From Ryuthela nishihirai (taxonomy: Eukaryota > Arthropoda > Arachnida > Araneae > Heptathelidae), in assembly GCA_038380435.1 (NCBI GenBank), contig JAWZYU010000018.1:47417251-47481250 (forward strand): a DNA stretch of 64,000 nt. Reading direction: 5' to 3'. Positions 11,776 through 23,968 of this stretch are shown here, one piece after another (position 1 is the first letter of the stretch; each line of letters opens with the position of its first letter). The notes beneath the pieces are model-generated. The model made no database searches. It was not told where the DNA came from and saw only the letters and a program-made list of their open reading frames with translations. The translations under genes and the position numbers were made by a program.

Positions 11776-13547
11776 AAAGAAGTATTTTGAAATGGTGTGC
11801 AGCTTTATGATATCATTCGGATTATGGAATAGAAATTAAACAAATTTCCTCAACTTTTTGAAAAAAAAATAACAAAAAACTCAATAAATATTATTTTGTT
11901 TACTATTAGCCAGCACCGGTTTAGTGAGGGGAGCAAGGGTGACATGCACTCACTTTTTTAAAAATATAGTAGCCGGAACGGATTAAAAAAAACTACTAAG
12001 CATATATTTATATATTAAGTTTATTTTTCAAGAAAGCTGTTAAAAACCACTAATACAGAGTGAAAAAGAATCGATACCGGAATGGCGTTCCGGTTCATTC
12101 CTGCTTATAACTATGCTGATTGAACCAAATTTCCCATATAATACTTAACAACTGATCTTAGGAGGATTAGTAATAAGAACACGTTAAATTTTACATAAAT
12201 TCAAATTAAAAAATATACTACAATGCTTTTTAGCTAAGCTATTAGTTGCCACGATTTGGACTCATTCAGGTTGTACTGTTCTCAGCAAAAATTCTTAAAG
12301 TTCAAATAGGGTTAAAACTCAGCTCACTGTAAAAATTTAAAATTTATGCTTTGGATTAATTAATAAGCTGATTGAATTTATTTTAACGACGTTTAGTATA
12401 ATATTAAAAAATCCGTTATCTTAGTTTAACGACACTTGAAACGATCAAACAGAATAACGATTTTGCTTTATCAAATTAATATAAATTAATATACATAAAA
12501 AATCCTTTTTTTGCGTTTGATTTTAATAACCTTATTTCTGGATTGAACATACGCAATATATTTATATGCATGTAATTTATTTCAGAGGATAATTTCTAAT
12601 ATCACTCTGGTTTTCATACGAACGACAGACATCAGAAAAAGTACAATTTCAAAAGTATTCCTATAGTATTAAAGCTTGCCGATTGATACCGGGCAAAAAA
12701 AAGGATTAAACAGATATTTTGACATATCGTATTTGATCCTCATCCATTCTAGACGATCATAAGAAACGAAATTTCTAATAATAATGGAATTTCTAGTCCG
12801 ACTGTCAAACCTTCCAAAAAGGTAGAAGTCAAAGAGATTGAATTATCTGAAATTCAGTTAAGTAGGTAGTAGACTCTCCAGGTTCCAAATAACTACGCTT
12901 TCATCTAATATTGGTAGTAGAAATAAATTAGAAGAGAACACTAATAGAGCAGACTTAAAGTAGAATTGAAATGGGATGAAGATTACTTTTAAAATAATAA
13001 TTCAACGCATTTTAAAGATGCAACTTTCAAATCATTTAAAAAATATTTTCTTCTCGATCATTTGTCTCTCTGTGTTTTTTTTTATTCTCAAATCCACTTT
13101 TATCTGATTTTAAACATTTATCATCGCTTCGATCGATTCAAGCGTATATATTGGGAAATTTAATCATTTGTTATATATGGTACAACATTCAAGCAGTGAC
13201 TGATGAATTCTGAATAATAATACATTTGTTACTTTTTTGTAATATCAGCAAGGAGGAGATACACGTGAACACTTTTGGCTGCAGACTTCCAGAGCTGTAG
13301 GCAGCAAAACAGTATAATGTGCACAATGTTTTCTATTTTATTTTTAAGTGTGGAATGCTTGTTTGACTAAAGGGAAAAATAATATGCATGTTTTACAGTT
13401 TCGGTGCCCATACTACTGATGATCAGGCAGTTATAAGTTTTCAAATGTATTTTCATTTGTAAAGGCGGAATAATTGTTTGATTTATAGAGCAAGTTGAGC
13501 CGTTGGATCAATACGCCAATCTGAACTAAATTGACTATACCATATCC
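11776..13547. other. AT-rich non-coding stretch
   Basis: No gene recognised. Around 11,910-12,110 there is a less AT-rich segment with a CCGGAATGGCGTTCCGG palindrome (about 12,077) that may be an old repeat edge. Confidence 0.5.
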
Positions 13548-13834
13548 CAGGGATTCCCTAACCAGGGTCGCGAAGGCCTTCTAATGGATCTCGACGATCT
13601 TCTAATGGGTCTCGATGATCTTCTAATGGTGGAGAGGGTTTTTTATTATGTCTCTAGGATGTTCTGGTGAGTAGGGAGGTCTTCTGCAGGATCACGAGGA
13701 TCTGATTGATGGGAAAAAGCCATTTGCCCAGCCAATTATCCTGTACATATTACTATTTTTCGGATGGTGAGATGAAAGATGACGGTGAAAGATGATGATT
13801 TTGATTCGTGACTGAAAACTTTTGAGAAACGCTG
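13548..13834. mobile_element. Possible hAT-like non-autonomous element
   Basis: The left edge CAGGGATTCCCTAACC and the complement of the right edge CAGCGTTTCTCAAAAG resemble hAT ends, but flanking 8-mers agree only about half. The interior holds three imperfect copies of a roughly 23-bp unit containing CTTCTAATGG (13,576-13,632). Confidence 0.3.
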
Positions 13835-13845
13835 CTCTACCACGT

Positions 13846-13895
13846 CGCTCGTAGCTGTTGATGAGACTGGTAGTAGAGTAACTACTACCAGTCTC
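13846..13895. repeat. LINE fragment ending in a perfect 14-bp hairpin
   Basis: Positions 13,846-13,881 match, in opposite orientation, the LINE coding segment at about 15,528-15,560. The fragment ends in arms GAGACTGGTAGTAG (13863-13876) and CTACTACCAGTCTC (13882-13895) around a 5-nt spacer. It marks an inversion or duplication junction. Confidence 0.6.
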
Positions 13896-13961
13896 TGCTA
13901 TATATGTTTAATTGAAAATATATATATTTCAGAGCCATAACCTGTTTATATATGTTAATAT

Positions 13962-14076
13962 GAAAAATATATTATTATTTTTAAAATGTAGCTGTGTAAG
14001 GTTTTCTTTCTGGTGCCGTGCAAATTTTTGGATTTTGAAAAGTGTCTGTATATACTCACAAGGTTTGGGAAGCATT
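13962..14076. repeat. Left arm of a 2.5-kb-separated inverted repeat
   Basis: This 115-bp segment is found inverted at 16,423-16,535 with only a few differences by eye. The two arms enclose the LINE and SINE fragments between them. The short plus-strand frame over it has no recognisable domain. Confidence 0.75.
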
Positions 14077-14170
14077 GGTTATGACTTTCCCGCACACGAA
14101 CCTGTGCTTAACTTATAATCTCCAAGAATGACAGCTTTTCCAAACCCATCGATGTTCCCTTTCTGTTTTC
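14077..14170 (-). repeat. SINE family B fragment
   Basis: Shares the block CCCGCACACGAACCTGTGCT and the following AAGAATGACA..TTTTCCAAACC region with the SINE copy at 16,053-16,160, in direct orientation. Only the central part is present. Confidence 0.6.
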
Positions 14171-14284
14171 TAAGTCCATATACTTACTATACTTTGCTAC
14201 CTACAGAACAAGTAACAGCGCTCATGAGTACGTCTATACCAAATAATTAATATATTTTCAATGTTTGACGTTTTTATTAAAACG

Positions 14285-14815
14285 CAAAAAGTAAAAAAGG
14301 TCGTAGTTCATGCCATCCATTCTCTGTCGAGATTCAACCAAACTGGGTAATTTAATCCTTCAAAGATGTTTGTCTTAAGTTACATTCGCTGCATTTGGCT
14401 ACTGAAAGCTAATTCTAGTACTGTCTTGTTTTCAGCATTCTAGATCCACACAGCATTCTAGATCTCCCCTTTTTCTACGTGTCTTTAGGCACACTTTTCA
14501 TAACTCTATTTGTCAATCTATTGTTATGCGAACTGGCAATATGGCCAAACTTCTCTTTCCCTAGACAATATGCTGTTCAGAGGTGGTTTTCGACTCTTTC
14601 ACCAAATCCCGTCATTACATACAAAGTCAAACCACCTAATGCCCAAGAAACTGCACAAGCATCTAGAATCAAAGGCATCGAGTTTCCTGCTATCTTGCTT
14701 ACAAATAGTTTTTAAGAGTATGTATAGACCTATTTTTGCATACTCTCCATAGATTCTTAAAAGTTCCCATAGAAATCCCTATTCTTATGTTTATCTCATG
14801 CCGCACATCACCAGT
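14285..14815 (-). pseudogene. LINE 3' end, copy a (reverse transcriptase C-terminal region), degraded
   Basis: Aligns by eye to the second copy immediately adjacent at 14,816-15,400: the same order of blocks covers the connection region and the C-terminal tail of the reverse transcriptase ORF. Several frameshifts and small deletions prevent translation; the plus-strand open frames here are shadows. It lies in tandem, same orientation, with copy b. Confidence 0.6.
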
Positions 14816-15885
14816 CATCATAATCTTCAAGCAGCCATGAGATACGGAGGTCCAACCAGTTTGTGTAATTTAGCTCTCCAAATATATCTGTCTTGAGCTA
14901 CATCTGCTGCATCTCGCCATCTTACACCAGTTCTAACAAGGTCCTGTTTGGCATTGTCTGCCCACCGCATCCTAGGTCTCCCCCCTTCTTTCTGAGGCCT
15001 TTAGGCACACTGTGCATAACCCCATTCTCTAATCTATAATTATGCATACGGGCAACATGGCCAAACCAAGAGTCTCTCTCTCCCTCTCCACAATATGCTG
15101 CTTAAAGGAGGTTGCGACTCCTTTGCATAACGTTATTATTACTTACAAAGTTGAACTACCTAATTCCCAAGATACTGCGTAAGCATCTAGAATCAAAGCA
15201 TCAAGTTTCCTGTTATCTTGTTTACAAAGTGTCCAAGTTTCATTACCATAACTAACCCTAGAAGCAAACTATTATACAGTCTAATTTTAGTCTTTAGGTG
15301 TATACGCCTATTTCTCCACACTCTCCATAGATTCTTAAAAGTCCCGGCAGCAATCCTTATTCGTCTTTTAATCTCATGCCGCACACCACCAGTACCTGTT
15401 ACCTAGCTTCCAAGATAATTGAACTGAGACACCTACTCAAGAGTGCAACCATGCAGATTAACTGAATCGCATCCTGCATGACCAATTTTCATCAATTTTG
15501 TTTTTTATCTGTTTATCACCAAACTTACTCTACTACCAGTCTCATCAACAGCTCGAGTGAAAGAGTTCATCTCATGAACATCATTTGCCAAAAAGCGCTA
15601 AGTCATCAGTATAATCTATATCATAAATATTCAGATCTCCAGGCCCTTAAGACCAAAATCTTTCCCTTGCAGTGAATTTCGCATAACATAATCAACAACC
15701 AAACTAAATGAGACAAAATGCACCCGTAGAACCAGATATTAGCCAACTGCTACAAGACTTACCAACTAGCATACACGACTCAGTGTTATTATAGAAAGCT
15801 ATCAATAAACTAACTTGTCTGGTATGCCATATGACCTTACGATCAACCACATATTACGACGATCAACAGAGTCAAACGTTTTGTG
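14816..15885 (-). pseudogene. LINE reverse transcriptase C-terminal half, copy b, degraded
   Basis: Minus-strand frames show non-LTR reverse transcriptase landmarks in order: KTFDSVDRR (motif A type) near 15,870, YTDD (motif C equivalent of Y/FxDD) near 15,615, an AVDETGSRV-like segment near 15,540, then RHEIKRRIRIAAGTFKNLW (about 15,384-15,325) of the thumb/connection, and RPRMRWADNAKQDL near 14,970 of the C-terminus. Frames change several times, so it is a pseudogene. Family: a clade whose ORF2 ends in an RPRxRWxDxxxxDL tail; I cannot place it more exactly. Sequence 5' of motif A is absent (5' truncation, typical of LINE insertions). Confidence 0.75.
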
Positions 15886-15887
15886 AA

Positions 15888-16262
15888 ACAAACAAGGAAA
15901 GTGGTTTTGGACACAGTGAGCTAAATGACCAGTCCAGAGGGACTTTAATGGCTTAAAGAACGCTGGAAGAATGGGGCCTACTGGACAACTATTAGGAGAA
16001 AGATGGTAGAATACTGTCAGCGTTATTCAGCCTGTTCGTTAACGCAGACAGGTTATGGCTCTCCCGCACACGAACCTGTGCTTATCTTACAATATCCAAG
16101 AATGACACTTTTCCAAACCCTGTGACACTTTTCCAAACCAATCGATGCTCCCTTTCTGACTGAGGGCAGGATGAATGCTTAGCGAAGATAAATCCAGATG
16201 CAGACACAGTCGGAATTCGAACCTAGAAACTGTCGATTACGAGCCAGGCCCCTCTATAGACT
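15888..16262 (-). repeat. SINE family B copy abutting the LINE fragment
   Basis: Diverged full-length copy, tRNA head at the right (B-box relic GGAATTCGAACC near 16,213). It contains a local duplication of ACACTTTTCCAAACC (16,107 and 16,125). It lies directly against the LINE fragment. Confidence 0.7.
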
Positions 16263-16422
16263 CAGTCAACACCCTCGTCGGACACATATGGACTTAGAAA
16301 GACCGCCGTCCATCGATTGGAAGATGACTCCATGAGGAGGATGGTCATAATAGTTTCATGTTTTATAACACGTTGGATGTTCCTGAGAGGCTTTCATCCG
16401 TCTCCTAATAGATGTGTATTTC

Positions 16423-16535
16423 AATGCTTCCAAAACCTTGTGAGTATATACAGACACTATTCAAAATCCAAAAATTTGCACGGCCCAGAAAGAACACCTT
16501 ACACAGCTACATTTTAAAAATAATAATATATTTTT
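16423..16535. repeat. Right arm of the 13,962-16,535 inverted repeat
   Basis: Inverted partner of 13,962-14,076. No recognisable coding content. Confidence 0.75.
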
Positions 16536-17126
16536 TGAATTTATACAGTTCTTAAAATCAATGATTATTTTTGCATATTTTATATTCACCTGAGAAAGTC
16601 GACCTGCTAAAACATATAGGAAAAATTCAATGATATAGAAATTAAAAGCAAACATTTTGGTCTATGCATCTATTTGAAATTCCAATAGAATTTGGAATGA
16701 ATTAAATAAGTCGCAGAGCCCCCCCCCCCTACTCCATCATATATTTCATCACAAAGCACTTTTACTTTGTGTCAAGAAAATAAATTTGGTAATTTTTTTT
16801 CGACTTTTTAAATATCGAAATTACATTTTACAATGAAGAGAATAAAGTAATGAAAATCTTACGTAAATATTTAGTTCACGGCAGCCTTTTGAAGCATTTT
16901 CACGGCACACCGAGTAGGAAGCACTGATCTAATGGATCCCCTTACCTTACCCAGTCCCTAGCCCTTTGAATCCTTATGACCAGCAATGTTGTCCAGTGAG
17001 GGGTGAAAAGTGCCACACAGATGTAAACAACCAACTCTTCTCGATCATGTTTTGAATCTAGAGAGCTCTGTTGCATTGTTAGTTAGGTTATTATGCAACT
17101 ACAAGCATATCTTGGGGAAAAAAAAT
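16536..17126. other. Non-coding stretch
   Basis: Contains a C9 run near 16,721 and AT-rich DNA; no gene or repeat assigned. Confidence 0.5.
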
Positions 17127-17317
17127 ATTCCCTCAAGCAGCTGCTTGCCACAGAGGTCTGACAGGAGCCAGTCAGTTTATATGCCATAATAGAAGATCTG
17201 AGAGGATGGCAGGACCTCAGCAGAAAAACGACACATACATCCATGCCTTACCCGGGGCTCGAACCCAGGTCCCTTAGATTAGTAGCGAAGCACGCTAACG
17301 ACTCGGCCACTGGACAG
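17127..17317 (-). repeat. SINE family A copy 3
   Basis: Full-length copy of the SINE described at 11,334, with the tRNA-like head at 17,230-17,317. The 8-bp body stem carries one change (CAGGAGCCAG). Confidence 0.85.
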
Positions 17318-17674
17318 CTTGTAAAACAAACCCTTAAATATTTCCATTTTCTTTTCTGTTAGTTCATAGCTCACTGTCATACATCCATGCATTACCCGGG
17401 GCTCGAACCCAGATCCCTTAGATTAGTAGCGAAGCACGCTAACCACTGGACGACGGGACGGATGCCTTACCCGGGGCTCGAACCCAGGTCCCTTAGATTA
17501 GTAGCGAAGCACGCTAACCACTGGATGACGGGACGGATGCCTTACCCGGGGCTCGAACCCAGGTCCCTTATATTAGTAGCGAAGCATGCTAACCACTCGA
17601 CCGCGGGACGGCTTGTAAAACAAACCTGAAATATTTCCATTTTTTTTTCTGTAAGTTCATAGGTCACTGTCAAA
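17318..17674 (-). repeat. Duplicated SINE flank enclosing three tandem tRNA-like heads
   Basis: The flank CTTGTAAAACAAACC..TTCATAGCTCACTGTCA at 17,320-17,379 recurs at 17,612-17,674. Between the two lie three head-only SINE-A modules with an exact 75-bp period (CCCGGGGCTCGAACCCAG blocks near 17,395, 17,470 and 17,545), each carrying a B box and an A-box relic. The bodies are absent. The plus-strand open frame with 25-residue repeats across this region arises only because 75 is a multiple of three. Confidence 0.85.
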
Positions 17675-19099
17675 CAATTTGCAGTTTGTTGAAAACGTCA
17701 AATATTCCTTAGATTCTGTTTGAATGTTTTTTTTTAACTCAGCTAGTTTTTGCAAAGTTTCGAAAACTATATATCATATTTTGGCCTTTTTTCAACAGTT
17801 GCCTAACTTCGGTTAAATAAATTAAAAAACAAAAGAAAGCAAGGTCGTCATAAAACTGAGTAGCACTAAATAATGAGAAAAGCTATAAAAAGAGACGTTG
17901 CTCCTAAATGAAAATTGTTTTATAATTGTTCCATGTCTTATTTTTATTATCTAGTCGATAAACATATAAAAGAGTTTTATGAATACACTTTCTTAATAAA
18001 CATTTCTACAGCTTCAGAATGAAATAAAGTACAGGAATATAAAAATTCCAATAATCTTAGACCAAAATTTATTATCATGGGGAAGCTGTAGTATTGCAAA
18101 ACGATTAACAAACTTCCTTCGATATATTTTTCTTCCATTTGCGAAATCAAATGACTTTTCATCGCTGCTTGTTAACGATTAGAAAGCACTATATATGAAG
18201 TATGGAACTTTCTTTCCTCAGCATTGTGTATAGTTAATTATCCTCGTCTTTTAGGGTTTTCTTTTTTACTTGCAACAACCACAACAAAATCTATCGTTTC
18301 TAAGGTAACTAGCAAAGGCATTTGCATAGCTTGTTTAAGGACTGATTTATCGTTGACTGGTTGTTAGTTAACTCCTCAATAAGAGCACGCGACGACGGGC
18401 TTTGCGTGATACCATCCACTTCATCTCAAACCTAGCCAGCCAGTGCTCGAAGATTTCAAACAAAAGACTTCTTATAACAGAGAAAAAGAAAGGTAAGTTG
18501 TTGAAGCTTTAGTTTTCAGCGAATGAATGATAGCGCTCATCACATATTCCTCAGAATGAGACAGAGAAAAGAGCTCTAGGTATTAATGGAGACATTTCGT
18601 GGACTTTGATAGATTTTTGCAGTCATTACGGTAATTAATTATTGAATAGCCACCAGACGGTCGGACAGAAAGATGAATGGTCAGTTGTCTTCACGTTTGC
18701 AACAAATGGTTACCGACATTTGCGACTGTTATACGACTGTAGACAGAAATTCGCACGTGCAGTGACATCATGATTTAATCTAGCCATCACTGAGTTGAGC
18801 GAAGTCAGGTGATGTAATTAAATATAGATTCATAAGTTGACATCAATCACAAAACGAAAAACGAGATGACGTGTGTATGACACCATGCTATAAAATTGTG
18901 TTTTAAATGTCCGGATTTGAACTATGTCAGTGTTGGGGTTATTTTAGTTGAGATTTCCCATCCTATTCGTTTCGTTTCACATCTCTTCGTTGCAATCTCC
19001 TGTGCAAAATGTGGATTGCATAGACTCATTCAAAACCTTAATGTACCTCAAAAACATTTATTTTTTTTTTAATTTAAGGTCACATTACTGAATTATTTA
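17675..19099. other. Non-coding stretch with a possible 5' exon near 18.4 kb
   Basis: Mostly AT-rich. The segment 18,320-18,500 is less AT-rich, contains an octamer ATTTGCAT (18320-18327) and a strong 5' splice site AAAG|GTAAGTTG at 18,493. It could be a non-coding first exon on the plus strand, but no coding sequence supports it. Confidence 0.3.
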
Positions 19100-21060
19100 T
19101 TTTAAGTTTCAGCAGCTCTAGTTATTTTTCTGATGAAGATAATGTTTTCAAAATGTTTGTATCTTCATGGTTCTTCGTGTTTTGGACCTTTGTAGAATAA
19201 AGGTTTTAATGTTTTGTAGGTTCTAATATAGTGGGGAAATTCCAGTTATTGGTATTGTACTTTGAAAGTTCATTAAAATAAATATTTCTTTGTCTATCGA
19301 ATTGTAGGCAATCAAAGATAATGTTTTGTAAAGTATGAGGTGATTGAGAGTTGTTTCAGTTGGGAGACTTAACTTTTTTAAATCTGTGTAATGTAGAGTT
19401 TATTAATGCAGAGTTGGTCATTACTCGAGAGAGAGTATTGATTTCTTTTTAAGAAAGGTTAAAGTCCTGAAATTTTTGAACGTTGAAATTCTTGAATAAA
19501 AAGTATTGAAATATAATATATAGAAATAAGTCACGAAAATTTTGAATGGAATTTCTGTGTAAACTTATTCCTTTCTATTGAAACTAAAGTTGTAATTCCG
19601 ATATTGTTTCTTTTTATTTTCGTGTTTGAATGTATGAGTGAAGAAAGGTGTTGACATAGTATTGGTAAGAATTTGAGCTTGTTTGCACAAAATATCTACC
19701 TCGTCATTAAATTTTATTCCAACATGGGAAGGAAGCCATTGTGTATAAAAATGTTATGCGGCTGAAAGTATTTATATGTGAGAATTAATGTATCCTTGAT
19801 GGAAATTGGGAAATTGGTTTTTGAAGAGTTTTTTAAAATTAGTTCTATATTAGATTTAAAAAAAGTAAAAAATACAAAATGTTCATTATTAACTTTCAGT
19901 GATCTATCTGTTGATAACTTTAAAACAGTCGTTTCAACTGCAATAATGGGTGTAGATTTGTTGAATTTGAATTGTTGTTAATAATTGTAATTGCATTTTG
20001 CGCAAAGGAATGCTTATTAGAAAATTGTTTGGTATAATCAGTTGAGCCATCTATATATATATATGAATGTATTTTTGGTATTTATTGTCTACGTAATTGC
20101 TAGCTAGAAGTTTGATAATATTTTGATCTATAATTTTTTTGTCGTTACCAGGGATAATTGTATTTAAAATGGAAAATGAGGATGTCCAAACAGGAATTTG
20201 AGGTATCTAATCTCCACTGCATTTTTATTGAAAAAATTCTAAATAGATTTGCTTTACTTTAGAAATTTTGTAAGCAGATGTCTTTAAAACTTGAGATGAT
20301 GTTACGAATGATAGGATGTTTTTTTTCTTTGAAACTATTATACGAAATAAATTTTATAATAAGATTTTTTTCCATAGGTTGATTGTAGATAGTGAAGTTT
20401 CAGCACATAGATCTACAGTTTTACTGTCTGGTAAGAGTCCTAAATAAATTAGGAATGATTTTTGTTTGTGTAGTTTCAACATATGCAATTTTATAATCGG
20501 AAATTTTGACGAGTAATTCTATTCCATATGCAAATTTTGGACAAATGAAGCTGTTATAAACCAGAAATAAGTTTTCGGAGGCTCATCCCCATTTTGCTTT
20601 ACCTAACCATTGAACGAAATTCAAAAGTTTATTTGCAGAATTTTTAGTCTTTTTGATTTGATTATTCCAGTTAGGCTTAGAGGCAAAGTTCAGTCTTATC
20701 TAGAAATCTTACATTATTTTTAATTTCAATTTGAGCGTTGTCAATTTGGATGTAAATATCATCCGGGATTTGTCTCGTGTGGGTGAAAAGTTTTTTTTTT
20801 TTAAAGGTTAAGATTACAAGAAATATAGCATAAATTTAGGTTATGTAATTTGTTCTGTGATTTATTTCGGATAATATTATGGTCAGGGTTAAAATACCAA
20901 AGAAAATATTATTTGCACATATTAAAATATGATCTGCACATATTAAAATATCAATAACATCTATTAAAATATCATCTTCATACTTAAGTATATATTAAAT
21001 AGTGTTGGGAAAGAATATTTCCTTGAACAACATCTATTCTCGTAAGATATAAGTCTGTTT
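19100..21060 (-). pseudogene. LINE 3' half: reverse transcriptase, RNase H and C-terminal domain, decayed
   Basis: On the minus strand, broken frames give the domain order of a Jockey/I-type ORF2. A QGNILS motif lies near 21,040, followed by the catalytic region near 20,900-20,990 as three imperfect copies of a DDILI(C) block. The thumb/connection has WNNQIKKTKNSANKLLNF and FAYGIELLVK (20,520-20,680). The RNase H domain starts YIDGSTDY near 20,060 and ends HVGIKFNDEVDIL near 19,710. C-terminal material extends to about 19,150. Many stops and frameshifts are present. The plus-strand ORF at 19,778 is an antisense shadow. Confidence 0.65.
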
Positions 21061-23352
21061 TCACTTGGGAAGATCGCGTTCGTGGAAAATTAAGCTTCAG
21101 TTCTTTGTGCTCTAGAGTCATACATTTTGCATATTAAAGACTCTTTGACGCTATTCTCTGTTTGGAGTCGGTTCTCGGTTGCTTTTTGTTGCTATAGTGA
21201 CTGTTCGAATTTTTCTTTTTTAAACTTTGGTGACAGTTTTTTTCTGCTTTTCGTCCTTTAATGACGATTTTTCTCTATCATTTCCTCATCTACCTTTTTC
21301 GCTCTAGTGATGGTTATCTTCCGCTTTTCTCGCCTATTGTCACGGTTCTCATCTGTGTGTTACAACTCTCTTGTGTGTTTGTGGAGAGGCTTTCATAACT
21401 TTTTATATTCTGAAAATAATGTTTAAGTAAAAAGGAAAAATATTTTTGTTTTATATTCACCAAAACCCTATTGAAGGTTGCAATGACATGAGCACAGTGT
21501 GCGTCACCAATATGGGAAACAGTGGTAGGGTTTATTAAATGGGAGAAGAGATTTGGTTTGAGTCGTATTGGTTTACCTCTGACTAACAATTTTGCCCGCA
21601 AAATAAATTAAACGACAAGATCACAAGAATCCGAAAGCTCAGAGCTGAAAAAGGTGAGTTTGACCCATCGTACAACAGTTAGGAGATGGATGGAAACCTA
21701 CTGCTAGGTCATGCCTGTCCTACCCAATCTTAGTGTGAACAGCCACTGGGAGAAAAGATCTATTCTTGAAGAGCCGTAAGAAAACTTTTCTATTTAAAAA
21801 CGAAAACACATTTATAATGAAAACGCATTTATAATGAGTGACAAATTAGGAAAAATAACAATACACCCTTCCCTAGATTTACATGGTAGATAGGTTCCGG
21901 GAAATCATTGTGTAAATCGGAACCGTGAAAAACAAAATCAACAACTAATGGAAAAAAGAGGTTAGGTTTCAAAAAGTCTTTTTATGAATAAAACGGAAAG
22001 TTATATTTACATTTTTCTCAAATTTCAGTTCATCAATACTCATAAACATTAATGTGACATTATTCTAAGCTTTTTTGCACTAATTCAGATAAGTTTTTAT
22101 TAATTTCTCATACTTTTTTAAATAATATAGTACATAAATTTTTAATGTAGTTATAAAAACTACTCATCGTTAATATAGACTTACACTAGTGAATTTGAAA
22201 AGAAGGATATTTATGAACTGAATATGAATTAGAAATTAAGTATCGGTGCTAACACTTATTGCTTAGTTATTGTATTACTTAATATTATATATTTATTTTG
22301 TAAAATTGGTATTTATATGATATTTTATGAAGCGATGTACTTACGAATCAGCTGTTTTTAGATTATATAATAGTCTGCAAAATTAAACTTGTTGCTGCAC
22401 ATGAGATAAAAAAAGTTTTAATTAGTATGAAAAATTCCGTATAGAAAAGTCAGTTCTCGCTGCTGGTTCAAAACTGGCTTTGTTTCATTAATATATCACG
22501 CGAGAAATTGCACACAATGGAAAAAATATAATTTTATCCAAATAATATAAATATAACTTGTAAGAGATAACGATGTTTTAATTTAGGAATTTAATATTTT
22601 CTATTTATTCTTGAAAATAAATGATACCAATTAAAATCATTTAGTTGATTTTTACTTTGGGATGACAGTCTAATAATCACCCTGGACACCATATCACTGC
22701 TACTTCATAATATTGATATGAATTCACACAGATGAAAACTTAGCGTGAGTTCAAAAATAACAACTAGTAACAATAAATCTGAAATAATGTAATAATAATA
22801 ATTTTTATCCATACAAAAGTATGGATAAAAACATGTACATAAACTAAAGATACCAATGTTTATTTTATGTGTGAACAAATTTTTAATCTAACGAGAACCA
22901 TATATGTGAATACTTGCAATAGCTCGAGAATAACTTTACCAATTCCTAAATAACTATACACAAAATGACTTCCTTCTTAGGTTTTAATCCTCAAGTACTC
23001 GAAAACTGCAGCAAAGTGTGCTGGTTTCTCAGAACCAATTCTTTTCAGACGTTGATCACTACGCACAAGACGACGAACTCTTATTTTTTTTTTCCAAGCT
23101 TACCAACACTATCCACACCAATAAACTAATGAACCTTTCTCTCACACACCATATAAAAATACTTTTTTCCGTTTATACACCCATCGCGTACATACTGAAA
23201 CTAATTATGCCTTCTTTCGGATATCCACAACTCCAACATAACAATTCTATCTTTTCTATTTTTCAGGTCGGTTCTGTATTCTAATTCGTTGGCTAAATAA
23301 TTCTCACGGAGAAGCATATACGAGCGTTCATGTCATGTTTATCATAAATTCA
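21061..23352. other. AT-rich non-coding stretch
   Basis: Holds a pyrimidine-rich degenerate repeat of roughly 35 bp at 21,160-21,350 and an unidentified 95-codon minus-strand frame (21,601-21,314) with no recognised domain. No gene can be supported. Confidence 0.45.
22802..22831. repeat. Perfect hairpin, 13-bp stem and 4-nt loop
   Basis: TTTTTATCCATAC (22802-22814), loop AAAA, then the exact complement (22819-22831). Isolated in AT-rich sequence; function unknown. Confidence 0.7.
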
Positions 23353-23360
23353 TTGTAGCA

Positions 23361-23855
23361 CAGCGCTGTCCATCTAGCGACCCGCGGATCGCATACGGCC
23401 CGCACAAGGATTTTTGTGGCCCGCGAACAAAATCAAGTTTTATTTGAAATTTTAAATAAATATCTATAATCCACCTTATAATTTTTTTGTCAACTTATAT
23501 AACTTTACTTGGTATGTAATCTTCAACTTACTCATTTTATTTGCAATTATTATTGCATTATTTTTACTTACTCATTCTATTCTTATTGCCCAACAACTAC
23601 GGCCACAATGCTCACATTAAATTTATTAAATATTTGATAAGGTTTAGAAAAGTTATATTGGTTTATTATTACTCATTATTTTTCGCATAAATAAAATAAT
23701 TTTTTGAGGTGACATGAACTAACTTTTCAATTACCTATCCTGCTCTATTCTTTTTTTTTTTCGGCCCGCGAAATATCGGCGAAAGAAAAAATGGCCCGCG
23801 AAATATTGGCGAAAGGAAAAATGGGCCGCGGTCTTAGAGAAGTTGGACAGCACTG
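23361..23855. mobile_element. Non-autonomous hAT element (495 bp)
   Basis: The left end CAGCGCTGTCCATCTAG and the complement of the right end CAGTGCTGTCCAACTTC form imperfect terminal inverted repeats. The flanking 8-mers are TTGTAGCA (23353-23360) and CTGTAGCA (23856-23863), seven of eight matching. Subterminal GC-rich blocks contain GGCCCGCG repeated; the interior is AT-rich. No transposase. Confidence 0.7.
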
Positions 23856-23924
23856 CTGTAGCACGTTCATCTGTCGTAACAATATGTGTTATATCTTAAT
23901 ATATACATTTATTTAACGATTTAT

Positions 23925-23968
23925 ACATATATATATATATAATCATAACAGATATATATATATATATC
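23925..23968. repeat. (TA)n microsatellite, interrupted
   Basis: Two TA runs separated by AATCATAACAGA. Confidence 0.8.

Noticed and set aside
17387..17629. Open frame with three 25-residue protein repeats on the plus strand
   Set aside because: It is read across three tandem tRNA-like SINE heads; the 75-bp period makes a repeat protein by accident.
19778..19981. Small plus-strand gene
   Set aside because: The opposite strand shows an RNase H region of a decayed LINE; the plus frame is antisense.
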